Origin: Streptomyces sp. GESEQ-35
GTDB lineage: Bacteria > Actinomycetota > Actinomycetes > Streptomycetales > Streptomycetaceae
Reading direction: 5' to 3'
Length of the DNA: 64,000 bases
NCBI RefSeq assembly: GCF_017948485.1
Contig: NZ_JAFFSX010000003.1
Location: 186,001 to 250,000 of the forward strand
Part shown: positions 9,019 to 19,486 of the stretch, piece after piece
Numbering within the stretch: the stretch's first letter is position 1
How the letters are laid out: every line of letters begins with the position of its first letter
The notes under the pieces: model-generated
What the model saw: the letters and a program-made list of their open reading frames with translations, nothing else
Told to the model about the DNA's origin: nothing
The model's database searches: none
Made by a program: the position numbers and the translations under genes

Positions 9019-9494
9019 TTCGCGGTCTGCGCGAAGTGGTCCCGTACGGCGTCGGTCTGCTTTTCCATTACGTCAATGATGCCCTCGACGATCTTCAGGT
9101 CGGCGTCCTCGGCGATCTCCAGGGTCCTCGACCAGTCGAAGAAGCTGCGGGCCGGGTCGTTGGTGATGGGGAACACGCGGATGGTGGCCTCGTAGCCGGC
9201 GACTCCGCTGGTGGGGGCGACGGCCCGGTAGGACTGGGTCCTGTTGATCTCGTCCCGGGCGGCGATCTCCTGCTGGACGACGCGGCCGCTCAGCGTGAGC
9301 TTGAAGTCGTAGCGGGCCGGGACCGTCTCGACCGAGCCTCCCTCCACCCAGCTGACGTCCCGGTGGATGTCCAGGTCGCCAGGGGAGACCATGTCCAGGA
9401 TCTGCATGGCGTCACGGACGGTCGCCCACACGGTGTCGGGGTCGGCCTCGAGGATCGTGGAGTGGTACATGGTGTGCTTGCGCTGGATCGGCAC
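9015..9494 (-). CDS. SRPBCC (START/Bet v1-like) family protein
   Basis: 159 aa with the polyketide-cyclase/SRPBCC layout: an N-terminal strand followed by a helix (STILEADPDTVWATVRD), central antiparallel strands, and a long C-terminal helix (VEGIIDVMEKQTDAVRDHF). The fold forms a hydrophobic pocket that binds or cyclises small molecules. The GTG start at 9494 has AAGGAG five bases upstream. It sits 18 bp downstream of the carbamoyltransferase gene and overlaps the phosphatase gene, so it belongs to the same operon. No catalytic residues can be assigned. Confidence 0.8.
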   Translation of the reverse strand: MPIQRKHTMYHSTILEADPDTVWATVRDAMQILDMVSPGDLDIHRDVSWVEGGSVETVPARYDFKLTLSGRVVQQEIAARDEINRTQSYRAVAPTSGVAGYEATIRVFPITNDPARSFFDWSRTLEIAEDADLKIVEGIIDVMEKQTDAVRDHFAQTAK

Positions 9495-9512
9495 GGGTGC
9501 TCCTTCTTCTGG

Positions 9513-11312
9513 TCAGCCGTCGCTCTTGGCGATGAGGTGGTTTCCGAGGACCAGATAGTCGATCTCGGTGCCCATGAAGCAGTTCAGGGCGTCGGTGGGG
9601 GTGCAGACGATGGGTTCGCCGGCCACGTTGAACGAGGTGTTGATCAGGCAGGGGGTGCCGGTGAGTTCGATGAACTTCCGCAGCAGCGCCGTAAGCCGTG
9701 GGGTTCCCTCGTCCGTCAGGGTCTGGATACGGGAGGTGCCGTCCACGTGTACGGCGCCGGGGATGCGGTCCTTGTATTCGTCGCGGACGGGGAAGACGAA
9801 CGTCATATACGGGGAACTGGTCTTACGCCCCATGTCGAAGATCTTCGGCGCCTGCTCTTCGAGGACGAGGGGAGCGAACGGGCGGAAGGGTTCGCGGTGC
9901 TTGACCCGGGTGTTGATGATGTCCTTGATCTCGGTGAAGCCGGGGTTGGCGAGGATGCTGCGATGCCCCAGCGCGCGTGGCCCGTGCTCGATACGGCCTT
10001 CGAACCAGCCGATGACGACCTTCTTCGTCAGCAGTTTCGCCACCTGGTCGATCACCTCGTCGTCGTCCAGGCGTGAGACGACGACCCGGCCGGTGAAGTC
10101 CTCCAGGGCCTTCTCGATCTCGGCCTGGTCGTAGGCCGGGCCCAGATAGGGGGTGACGGGTGCGGAGGCGGCGAGGATGTCCGCGGGGTCGGTGCCGGGG
10201 TGGTCGAGCCAGGCGTGGGCCGCGGCTCCGATGGTGATGCCGGTGTCGGAGGCGCCGAAGCTGACCTGCATGTCCTCGAAGCGGGAGCCTTCGAACATCG
10301 GGGTGTTGTTCAGGCAGTTCAGGGCGACGCCGCCTTCGAACAACAGCCGGTCGAGATCCGTCCTCTTCTCCAGGTGTCGGACCTGGTGGGCGGTGGCGAC
10401 GTTCAGCATCTCCTGCGCGGCGGCGGCGACGCGGGCCCTGTATTCGAGGGTGTCTTCGAAGGGTCCGAAGTACTCCTCGAACAGGGCGTCGTGACTGTGC
10501 AGGTCGTCGGTCCGAAGGGGCTTGGTGAAGGTGTAGCGGCCGTCGTCGTGCAGCGTCAGAAGGTGCTCGACGAACGGGTTCGGGGTCGGGGGAGTGGTGT
10601 AGCCGGCCAGCCCCATCACCTTGTACTCGTCGTTGTTGGGGACGAAGCCGAGGAAACGGGTGATGGCGGAGAACAGGGTGCCGATGGAGTACTGGGCGCC
10701 GGTGACGGTGTCGTCGAAGACGGTGATCCGGCCGTCGCGGATCTCGCCCGTCAACGTCGAGAAGCGTTCGGCGCGGCCGTCGCTGACGAGGAACGCGGCG
10801 TCCGTCATGCCGGCGAGGTAGTAGCCGGTCGTGGCGTGGGCCAGGTGGTGAGGAACGAAGCGGACCTTGGCCGGGTCGGGGCGGTGTCCGGTGCGGGCTT
10901 CGAAGTCCGCGAGGATCGCTTCGTGGCTGACGACCTGGTCGAACAGGTCGGCCATGTCGCACATGAGTCGGGTCTTCGCGTCCTGCGGCATCGGCGAGGT
11001 GCGGATGCCGTCCAGGATCTCGTTGAGAACCTGGGGAGACCAGTTCCAGGGGAAGGCGAACAGGTCGACGTCGTCGAACGTGAGCCCGGCTTCCTTCAGG
11101 CACCAGTCGATCGCGTTCCCGGGGAAGTCGGTGGTCTTCTTCTCCCGGTTGAGGCGCTCTTCCTCCACCGCGGCGACCAGGCGGCCGTCCACCAGGAGTG
11201 CGGCGGCGGCGTCGTGGCCCAAGAGGTAATGCTTGTTGATGCCGGTCGCACCGAGACGTTCGGAGAAGAACTCCGACACCCGGCTGAAACCATTACATCC
11301 AAGAACGATCAC
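9513..11312 (-). CDS. Carbamoyltransferase, NodU/CmcH/TobZ family
   Basis: 599 aa, a full-length two-domain O-carbamoyltransferase. The N-terminal YrdC-like/ASKHA part carries GHDAAAALLVDGRLVAAVEE, and metal-ligand histidines are in VPHHLAHATTGYY. The C-terminal domain has GRIEHGPRALGHRSILANP and the closing block GTPCLINTSFN. The family makes carbamoyladenylate from carbamoyl phosphate and ATP and transfers the carbamoyl group to an acceptor hydroxyl (or amine), usually in a specialised metabolite. It is the central gene of the minus-strand operon 8395-13343. The acceptor cannot be predicted. No sugar or polyketide genes lie alongside. Confidence 0.92.
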   Translation of the reverse strand: MIVLGCNGFSRVSEFFSERLGATGINKHYLLGHDAAAALLVDGRLVAAVEEERLNREKKTTDFPGNAIDWCLKEAGLTFDDVDLFAFPWNWSPQVLNEILDGIRTSPMPQDAKTRLMCDMADLFDQVVSHEAILADFEARTGHRPDPAKVRFVPHHLAHATTGYYLAGMTDAAFLVSDGRAERFSTLTGEIRDGRITVFDDTVTGAQYSIGTLFSAITRFLGFVPNNDEYKVMGLAGYTTPPTPNPFVEHLLTLHDDGRYTFTKPLRTDDLHSHDALFEEYFGPFEDTLEYRARVAAAAQEMLNVATAHQVRHLEKRTDLDRLLFEGGVALNCLNNTPMFEGSRFEDMQVSFGASDTGITIGAAAHAWLDHPGTDPADILAASAPVTPYLGPAYDQAEIEKALEDFTGRVVVSRLDDDEVIDQVAKLLTKKVVIGWFEGRIEHGPRALGHRSILANPGFTEIKDIINTRVKHREPFRPFAPLVLEEQAPKIFDMGRKTSSPYMTFVFPVRDEYKDRIPGAVHVDGTSRIQTLTDEGTPRLTALLRKFIELTGTPCLINTSFNVAGEPIVCTPTDALNCFMGTEIDYLVLGNHLIAKSDG

Positions 11313-11334
11313 AGCACTCTTCCCTGTTCTGGGG

Positions 11335-12381
11335 CTACTTGACGATCAGCAGGTCGCGGAGCTCTTCCCCGGCGGCGGGTGCCTGGCACAGGCCCGCGCC
11401 GGTGAATCCGGCCGCGTACAGGAAGCGGCGGGTGGGGTGTTCGCCGATGACGGCGGTGTTGTCGGGGCCGGCGTCGAAATCGCCGCTCCACGCGCGATGC
11501 AGGCCGATGCCGTCCAAGGCGGGGAACAGGAGGCCGAGATGGCCGGCGATGCGGCCGAGCCAGGCTTCGCGTGATTCGCCGGCCCCGGGTACGCCCATGG
11601 CGAGGAGAATGCGGTCCTTCCACGAGCGGATCCGCAGGCCGGATGCGGCGTGCATCGTCATCGGCATCTCGCGGTGCGGGGAGGGCGGGACGCCGGTGAA
11701 CAGCATCTCCATCGCGCGGGGTGTCAGCGGCAGGTCGACCGACGCCATGGATGCCACCTCGCCGGACCAGGGCCCGGCCGTACACACGATGCTGTCCGCC
11801 TTGATGCTGCCCTGCGGGGTGTGGACGGTGTTGTCCTCGTCGATGCGTGTGACGGGTGTGTGGGTGAACAGGCGGGCGCCGTGATTGCGGGCGGCGGCGG
11901 CATAGCCGCGGACGATGTCGAGGCCGTCCACGTGGTACGCCTCCGGAGACCAGGCGGCGGCCAGGACGGCGCGCTCGTTGATCAGCGGGTTGAGCTCGGC
12001 CGCTTCGCGGGCGCTGATCAGGTCGACTTGGGCGCCGGCGGCCTGCTGGGCCCGCTGGTCGGCCTCGAAGTCGGCGATCTGCTGTTCACCGGTGAACAGC
12101 GCCATGAACCCGAGCCGCTTCAGAGCGAGAGGGGTCCCGGTGTGGCGGGCGAAGTCGTGATAGGCGTTCAGACTGCGCACGGCCCTTTTCCCGGTGTCGG
12201 GGTTGCCGGGGAAGTAGGTGCGGACCATGCCCGCCGTGTGCGCGGAGGCCCCGCCGCCGAGGCCTCCGCGTTCAAGGAGCACGGTGTCCACGCCCGCTTC
12301 GGCGAGGTGGTGGGCGGCGGAGGTTCCGATCACTCCCCCGCCGATGACGACGGCGTCAGCGTGGGCAGGCAGGGCGCTCAT
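11335..12381 (-). CDS. FAD-dependent amine/amino acid oxidoreductase, DAO family
   Basis: 348 aa. The N-terminal ADP-binding motif is VVIGGGVIGTSAAHHLAEAG. The later FAD-contacting segments are typical of glycine/sarcosine/D-amino acid oxidases (GLDIVRGYAAAARNHGARLF, VCTAGPWSG) and end with AAGFTGAGLCQAPAAGEEL. Such enzymes oxidise a secondary or primary amine carbon. The ATG at 12381 is preferred over upstream starts because it begins 2 bp after the stop of the cyclophilin-like gene. In this operon it might oxidise the product of the neighbouring opine-synthase-like protein; that is inference. Confidence 0.87.
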   Translation of the reverse strand: MSALPAHADAVVIGGGVIGTSAAHHLAEAGVDTVLLERGGLGGGASAHTAGMVRTYFPGNPDTGKRAVRSLNAYHDFARHTGTPLALKRLGFMALFTGEQQIADFEADQRAQQAAGAQVDLISAREAAELNPLINERAVLAAAWSPEAYHVDGLDIVRGYAAAARNHGARLFTHTPVTRIDEDNTVHTPQGSIKADSIVCTAGPWSGEVASMASVDLPLTPRAMEMLFTGVPPSPHREMPMTMHAASGLRIRSWKDRILLAMGVPGAGESREAWLGRIAGHLGLLFPALDGIGLHRAWSGDFDAGPDNTAVIGEHPTRRFLYAAGFTGAGLCQAPAAGEELRDLLIVK

Positions 12382-12383
12382 GG

Positions 12384-13343
12384 CTACGCGCCCACCTCGG
12401 CGCCCTGCTGGCGCAGATGGTCTCCGGTCTCCCACGGGTACAGCTGGAGGTTCCAGCCGCCGAGGCAGTTGATGTAGAGGGCCATCTGGCTGGTGACGGC
12501 GTAGAAGTCGTCACGGTCGAGGTCGTCGAGGACGTCGAGGAAGCGCTGGGTGAACGCCCACAGCTTCTCCAGACCGCAGTAGCCCAGGAACTCGGCGGGG
12601 ACACCGACCAGGAGGCGGGCCATGTGGACGAGGGAGTCCGTGGGCATGTCCTGGACTGCGGCGCGGACGAGTCCGCCGTAGGCGGCGTAACCCAGGGGCC
12701 GGGTCTCGCCGTTGACGAACAGCAGGGTGGGAAGGACGGTGCCGAAGTTGCCTGCCCGGGAGGGGATGATGCCTTGGTGGAGGTCGTCCAGCTCGGCCGG
12801 GGGTGCGAGCCAGATCTTCTCGGTCTCGGCGACGATGTCGGCGATCAGCCGGCTTGCGGCCGTGTCGGTGGCCTGGAGCATCGGGATGCGATGACCGCCC
12901 GGCTCGCCTGCGCGGCGGACTTCGGCGAGGATCTGCTTCTTTGTGGAGTAGACGGCGTCCCAGATCGCGGCCCCGGCTTCCAGCAGGGCGGGCATGTCCG
13001 CCGCACGGATCCGACCGACGGGGTTGGCCGGCATCGGCTCGGTCAGGGTGCCGTACTTGATGCCCAGGTGCTGCAAGCCGGAGCAGAACACGGTGCCGTC
13101 GGGGGCCTCGCGCCGGTCGGGGATACGGGTGGCGTGGGGGGTGTGCAGCAGGGTGGGTATCGGCGCCACGTGGTAGAGGTGTTCTCCCGCGATGAGGGCG
13201 TGTCCCTGGAGGCTCTGGTAGGGCAGGGACTCCCACAGGGCGTCGGCGAGTGCCGGGTTGCGGTCGTCAAGGTCGGCGGTGACCGTGATGCCGAGGTCGG
13301 GCCAGGAGATTTCGATCTGACGGCCAGGCAGCTTCTCGGACAA
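12384..13343 (-). CDS. Cyclophilin-like protein resembling cucumopine synthase
   Basis: 319 aa. The N-terminal half (about 8-140) looks like a cyclophilin-type beta barrel (QIEISWPDLGITVTADLDD, LPYQSLQGHALIAGEHLYHV). The C-terminal half (about 150-310) is a helical bundle (LVHMARLLVGVPAEFLGYCG, KLWAFTQRFLDVLDDL). This two-part layout is that of Agrobacterium cucumopine synthase, which condenses His with 2-oxoglutarate without a nicotinamide cofactor. I recognise the fold arrangement rather than catalytic residues, so the activity is a proposal. TTG at 13343 is the only plausible start, since an in-frame TAG lies shortly upstream and no ATG follows early. It is the first gene of the five-gene operon. 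Confidence 0.5.
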   Translation of the reverse strand: MSEKLPGRQIEISWPDLGITVTADLDDRNPALADALWESLPYQSLQGHALIAGEHLYHVAPIPTLLHTPHATRIPDRREAPDGTVFCSGLQHLGIKYGTLTEPMPANPVGRIRAADMPALLEAGAAIWDAVYSTKKQILAEVRRAGEPGGHRIPMLQATDTAASRLIADIVAETEKIWLAPPAELDDLHQGIIPSRAGNFGTVLPTLLFVNGETRPLGYAAYGGLVRAAVQDMPTDSLVHMARLLVGVPAEFLGYCGLEKLWAFTQRFLDVLDDLDRDDFYAVTSQMALYINCLGGWNLQLYPWETGDHLRQQGAEVGA

Positions 13344-13515
13344 GGCTTTCCCCGTTCGTTGGTTCGGCTTGTCCTAGGAGTCCATCGCCAACTGGCCTGT
13401 TCCGGGCAGACGTTGAAAGCATGAAACCTTGATCGGCCCGGGACCCGCAGTTTGTGTGTTTCTACGGAACCGCAGCTCAGATGGGCTTGGCCAATGACAC
13501 AAGGGCAGAAAGCCG

Positions 13516-13580
13516 ACGAGGCCCCCGGGTCGCCGTGTTGAGGCGTCTGACGTCTCAACACGGCGGCCCAGAGGCCTCGT
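13516..13580 (-). terminator. Long stem-loop, probable terminator
   Basis: Two nested perfect arms are visible. The outer arms are ACGAGGCC (13516-13523) and GGCCTCGT (13573-13580). The inner arms are CGCCGTGTTGAG (13531-13542) and CTCAACACGGCG (13554-13565), with an 11-base loop. There is no T tract, as is usual in Streptomyces. The structure lies 12 bp after the stop of the deaminase gene, so it most likely terminates the xdh/deaminase transcript and insulates the downstream carbamoyltransferase operon. Confidence 0.8.
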
Positions 13581-13592
13581 TCGAACGGGCTC

Positions 13593-14096
13593 TCAGTAGT
13601 CGACGCGGTCGGTCTTCGCCAGCCACGCGTCGAACGGCGCCGTACGGTTCGGCATGTCCACCCGCTCGATCGCCATCGGCCACAGCTCCGCGGGCTTCTT
13701 TTCGAACAGGTCGTAGAACCTGCGGTCGTCGAAACCGGCCACCGCGGCGTCATCTCGATCAGCAGCGAAGATGATCCGGTCGACTCGCGCCCACAGCGCG
13801 GAGGAAAGACACATCGGGCACGGCTCACACGAGGTGACCAGGACGCAGCCCTCGAGCGAGAAGGTGCCCAGCTTCTGACAGGCGGCACGGATCGCGCTCA
13901 CCTCGCCATGCGCCGTCGGGTCCAGGTTCGAAGTGACCTTGTTGTTCCCGATCGCGACGATCCCGCCATCCTTGGCGATCAGCGAGCCGAACGGGCCACC
14001 GCCGTTCTTCACGCTGTTGGTGGCAAGGCCGATGGCCTCGCCCATCCAGGCGCGCTCGATCTCCTGGATGCTCGTTTCTTGGGTGTACGCGGTCAC
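13593..14096 (-). CDS. Nucleoside/guanine deaminase of the cytidine deaminase fold
   Basis: 167 aa. The zinc-binding motifs are TAHGEVSAIRAA (His ligand and catalytic Glu) and SCEPCPMCLSSALW (two Cys ligands). The C-terminal region FDDRRFYDLF resembles bacterial guanine deaminases (GuaD), which convert guanine to xanthine. Xanthine is the substrate of the xanthine dehydrogenase encoded just upstream. Two GTG starts are possible, at 14102 and 14096. The second is favoured because AAGGAG sits five bases before it. A cytosine or other purine deaminase cannot be excluded. Confidence 0.85.
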   Translation of the reverse strand: MTAYTQETSIQEIERAWMGEAIGLATNSVKNGGGPFGSLIAKDGGIVAIGNNKVTSNLDPTAHGEVSAIRAACQKLGTFSLEGCVLVTSCEPCPMCLSSALWARVDRIIFAADRDDAAVAGFDDRRFYDLFEKKPAELWPMAIERVDMPNRTAPFDAWLAKTDRVDY

Positions 14097-14206
14097 GGTC
14101 ACTCCTTCTTCTGCACACGGTGGGGACTCTCCGTATCGGCGTCGTTCGCAAGTACACCCGCCGGGCCCCGTCGAGGGTCAGTCACCGAAACCATGAAGGA
14201 GTCGAC

Positions 14207-14220
14207 TGGTCGGCCGACCA
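14207..14220. promoter_or_regulatory. Perfect 14-bp palindrome, candidate operator
   Basis: TGGTCGGCCGACCA is a perfect palindrome in the 145-bp gap between xdhC and the deaminase gene. Its half-sites (TGGTC/GACCA) resemble operators of GntR-family regulators. It could also fold as a short hairpin in RNA. No GntR gene is present in this window. Confidence 0.4.
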
Positions 14221-14241
14221 CTCTTGGAGATTCGTATGAAG

Positions 14242-15052
14242 TCAGTTCTCCCCGGTTTCAAAGGTGCGCAGCACATCGGCGGCGACGCTCACGGCAATGG
14301 TCGCGGGCTCCTTGCCGGTGATGTCGGCCAGCCCGATCGGGGTCTTGATCCGGTCGATGGTGGCGTCGTCGTGGCCGCCCTCGGTGGCGAGGCGTTTGCG
14401 GAACCGCACCCACTTCGCCGCCGACCCGATCAGCCCGATGGAGCCGAGATGGGTGGTGCGCAAGGCGGCGTCGCACAGAGCGGCGTCCTCGGCGTGATCA
14501 TGGGTCATGATCAGGATGTGGGTGCCGCGCGGCAGCTCCTCCAGCACCTCCTCGGGCAGCAGCGGCGTGTGATGCACGTGCACCTGCGCCACCGCGTCTG
14601 CCAACACGTCGAGCCGCTCCTTGGTGAGGACGTCGGAGCGGGTGTCGATCAGATGGAGGTCGAGGTCCTGACGTGCCAGGATGCGCGCCAGTTCGAGACC
14701 GACGTGCCCGACACCGAAGATCGCCACCGCCCTCACCACCGGCAGTGGTTCGAGCAGCACCGAGACCGTGCCGCCGCAGCACTGCACGCCATGCTGGTTG
14801 GTCACCTTGTCGTTCAGGGCGAACTCCATCAGCTCCGGCTCCGGCCTGGACGCGGCGATCATCTCCCGGGCCCGGTCGATCGCGACGGCCTCGACGTTGC
14901 CGCCGCCGATCGAGCCCCATGTCTCGGTCTGCCCCACGACGAGCTTCGCACCGGCGTCACGCGGGGCATGGCCGCGCACGGTCGCGACGGTCACCAGGAC
15001 GCCGGTCTCCCGGCGTGCCCGCAACCGTGCGACCGCGGCGATCCATGTCATG

Positions 15053-15060
<8 letters not shown>
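14242..15060 (-). CDS. xdhC: XdhC/CoxI family molybdoenzyme maturation protein
   Basis: 272 aa. The N-terminal XdhC_CoxI domain (LVTVATVRGHAPRDAGAKLV, WGSIGGGNVEAVAIDRA) is followed by a C-terminal Rossmann-like domain (AIFGVGHVGLELARILA). XdhC binds molybdenum cofactor and helps sulfurate and insert it into xanthine dehydrogenase. Its GTG start overlaps the end of xdhB by 8 bp, with an internal ATG at 15051 as an alternative. It is the third gene of the xdhABC operon. Confidence 0.92.
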
Positions 15061-17427
<2,367 letters not shown>

Positions 17428-17431
<4 letters not shown>

Positions 17432-18927
17432 GACGACACCGCCTCGGTGGTTTGCGCGTGCAGCTTCAGCAGGCTCTGGCCGAGCATCGCGGAGCGGTAC
17501 TCGGCGCTGGCGCGGTGATCGTTCATCGGCGTGCCCTCGGCCCGCAGCAACCGGGCCGCTGCCTCGACGGTCTCCGCCGCCCACGCCCTGCCCTCCAGGG
17601 CCGCCTCGGTGGCGAGGGCGCGGATCGGGGTGGCGGCCACGCCGCCCAGGCCGATCCGTGCCTTGCGGACGATCCCGTCCTCGATGTCGAGCGCGAAGGC
17701 GACCGCCACGCTGGAGATGTCGTCGAAGCGCCGCTTGGCGATCTTGTGGAAGGCCGCGACCGGCGACAGCGGCAGCGGGATGCGCACCGCGCGGATCAGC
17801 TCGCCGGGACGGCGCACGCTCTGCCGGTAACCGGTGAAGTAGTCCGCCAGTGGGACCTCGCGCTCGCCGTCGGCGTCGGCGAGCACCAGCGATGCCTCAA
17901 GGGCGAGCAGCACCGGCGGGCTGTCACCGATGGGCGATCCGGTACCCAGGTTGCCGCCGAGGGTCGCACCGTTGCGGATGAGCCGGGATGCGAACTGCGG
18001 GAACAGCTCTGCCAGCAGCGGGACGCTGCCGTCGAGGCGGCGTTCGATCTCGGTGAGCGTCAGCGCCGCCCCGATCTCGATGGAACCGGATTCGACCCGA
18101 ATTTCCCGCAATTCGGGAAGGCGGTCGACGGCGATCACGCAATCCGCCCGGCGGAAACGGATGTTCACCTCCACGCCCCAGTCGGTGGAGCCGGCGACCA
18201 CCACCGCGTCGGGCCGCTCGCGCAGCACCTGAAGCGTTTCGGCCAGGGTGCTCTTCCGCAGGAACGTGCTGTCGTCCCGGGCGTATTCGGTGGCAACCGG
18301 TGCGGGCGGGGACTGCTCACGGCGCTGCGCCAGCGGGTCCTCGTCGCTGGGTTCCCCCACGGCGAACGCGGCATCGCGAATCGGGCGATAACCGGTGCAG
18401 CGGCACAGGTTTCCGCTCAGCGCGTGCAGGTCGAAACCGTTTGGACCGTGCTCGGCGTCGGCGCTTTCGGTCGAGTCGGCGCTTTTGGTCGAATCCGCGC
18501 CGTCGGCCGAGTCCGCGTGCGCGCAGCGGCCCGGCCGGTAGTACTCCGCGGCCATGCTGCAAACGAATCCCGGTGTGCAGTAACCGCACTGGGAGCCGCC
18601 GCGGACCGCCATCTCCTCCTGCACCGGGTGCAGGGCGGGCGGCGTGCCGGGTTCGCCGACGGTGGCGAGACCTTCGGAGGTGATGATCTCCTGACCGTCG
18701 AGCGCCGCGGCCGGGACCAGACAGGCGTTGACCGCCACCCAGTCGGTGGGCTTGTTCACCCCGGGACGGGCCACCAGGACCGAACAGGCGCCGCATTCAC
18801 CCTCGGCGCAGCCCTCCTTGGTGCCGGTGAGGCCGCGCTCGCGCAGAAAATCCAGCACTGTGGTGTGGGGCGCAGCCGGTGAGATCGGTGTTTCTTTCCC
18901 GTTGACCGTGATCCGCGCCTCTGTCAT
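17428..18927 (-). CDS. xdhA: Xanthine dehydrogenase FeS/FAD subunit
   Basis: 499 aa. It has a 2Fe-2S ferredoxin domain (CAEGECGACSV), a second helical 2Fe-2S domain (CGYCTPGF and GNLCRCTGYRPI), then the FAD-binding domain (LRNGATLGGNLGTGSPIGDS-type segment and its C-terminal CO_deh_flav part). It passes electrons from the Mo centre to NAD. The linker between the two halves of the second FeS domain contains an unusual Ser/Ala/Asp-rich insertion encoded by an 18-bp tandem repeat. ATG at 18927 has GAAGG upstream. It is the first structural gene of the operon. Confidence 0.95.
18458..18511 (-). repeat. Three 18-bp tandem units inside xdhA
   Basis: Units at 18458-18475, 18476-18493 and 18494-18511 encode variants of a six-residue Asp/Ser/Thr-Lys-Glu/Ser-Ala repeat. 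The insertion sits between CSMAAEYYRPGRC and the GNLCRCTGY motif of the FeS domain. Units 1 and 2 are nearly identical, pointing to recent slippage. Confidence 0.8.
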
Positions 18928-19078
18928 GACAGGCCTTCGTTTCGGTGCGTGATCGATCGATTCATCATGTTCGCCAATTTCAGGCAGCTTTCTGTGTTCA
19001 GGCGCGCCACATAAGGGGAGCGGGCGCAAAATGGCACGCATCAGCGACGTGCCGGAAGGTGGTGACGGGAAACCCGGA

Positions 19079-19099
19079 ATGTGCCACGGACGGGCACAT
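19079..19099. promoter_or_regulatory. 21-bp inverted repeat in the xdhA leader
   Basis: Arms ATGTGCC (19079-19085) and GGCACAT (19093-19099) are perfect complements around a 7-base centre. The element lies between the 25-codon small ORF and xdhA, so it could be an RNA hairpin in the leader or a DNA operator. Confidence 0.45.
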
Positions 19100-19112
19100 C
19101 AGAACGGCGTAC

Positions 19113-19190
19113 TCAGCTGCCGTGCGCGATCCGACCCGGAACCCAGACCGTGCGCTGGGCGAGGCGACCAAGATCAGAGCTGGTGTTCAT
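19113..19190 (-). CDS. Candidate 25-aa leader ORF upstream of xdhA
   Basis: A short ORF starts at ATG 19190 and ends at TGA 19113, encoding a peptide beginning MNTSSDLGRLAQR. A perfect Shine-Dalgarno sequence, AAAGGAGG, lies ten bases upstream, and a sigma-70-type promoter lies further up (19236-19264). It precedes xdhA by about 185 bases with no other gene between. The peptide has no recognisable family. It could be a regulatory leader, the start of a decayed gene, or a true small protein. Confidence 0.5.
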   Translation of the reverse strand: MNTSSDLGRLAQRTVWVPGRIAHGS

Positions 19191-19235
19191 CCGCTGGTCG
19201 CCTCCTTTCGGTGATTATGGGTCGACGTTTACCGC

Positions 19236-19264
19236 AAATTAGTGGCCGGGGCCACCGCGGTCAA
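19236..19264 (-). promoter_or_regulatory. Vegetative-type promoter for the xdh leader
   Basis: Read on the minus strand, TTGACC (19264-19259) is followed after exactly 17 bases by TAATTT (19241-19236). This is a good match to the principal sigma factor consensus TTGAC-n17-TAnnnT. It is correctly placed for the 25-codon ORF and the xdhABC genes. Confidence 0.6.
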
Positions 19265-19486
19265 GGGGGCCGGCCCGGTGGGCGGTGGCGGCACCCTCGG
19301 GGAGGGGGCGCACTCGGCGGTGTACCGGCCGGCAGCCGGCATCGGCCCGGACGCCGGCGATCCGCGACTGGGCGCCGCAGCGAGTGCCGCTCGCCGAGTT
19401 GTCCGCGAACTCCCCCGGGATTGTCCTTGATCGGTAACGGACGCATCCCGTGACCGCCGCCCCTCGTCCTGACAGTTGGTCGCGGG

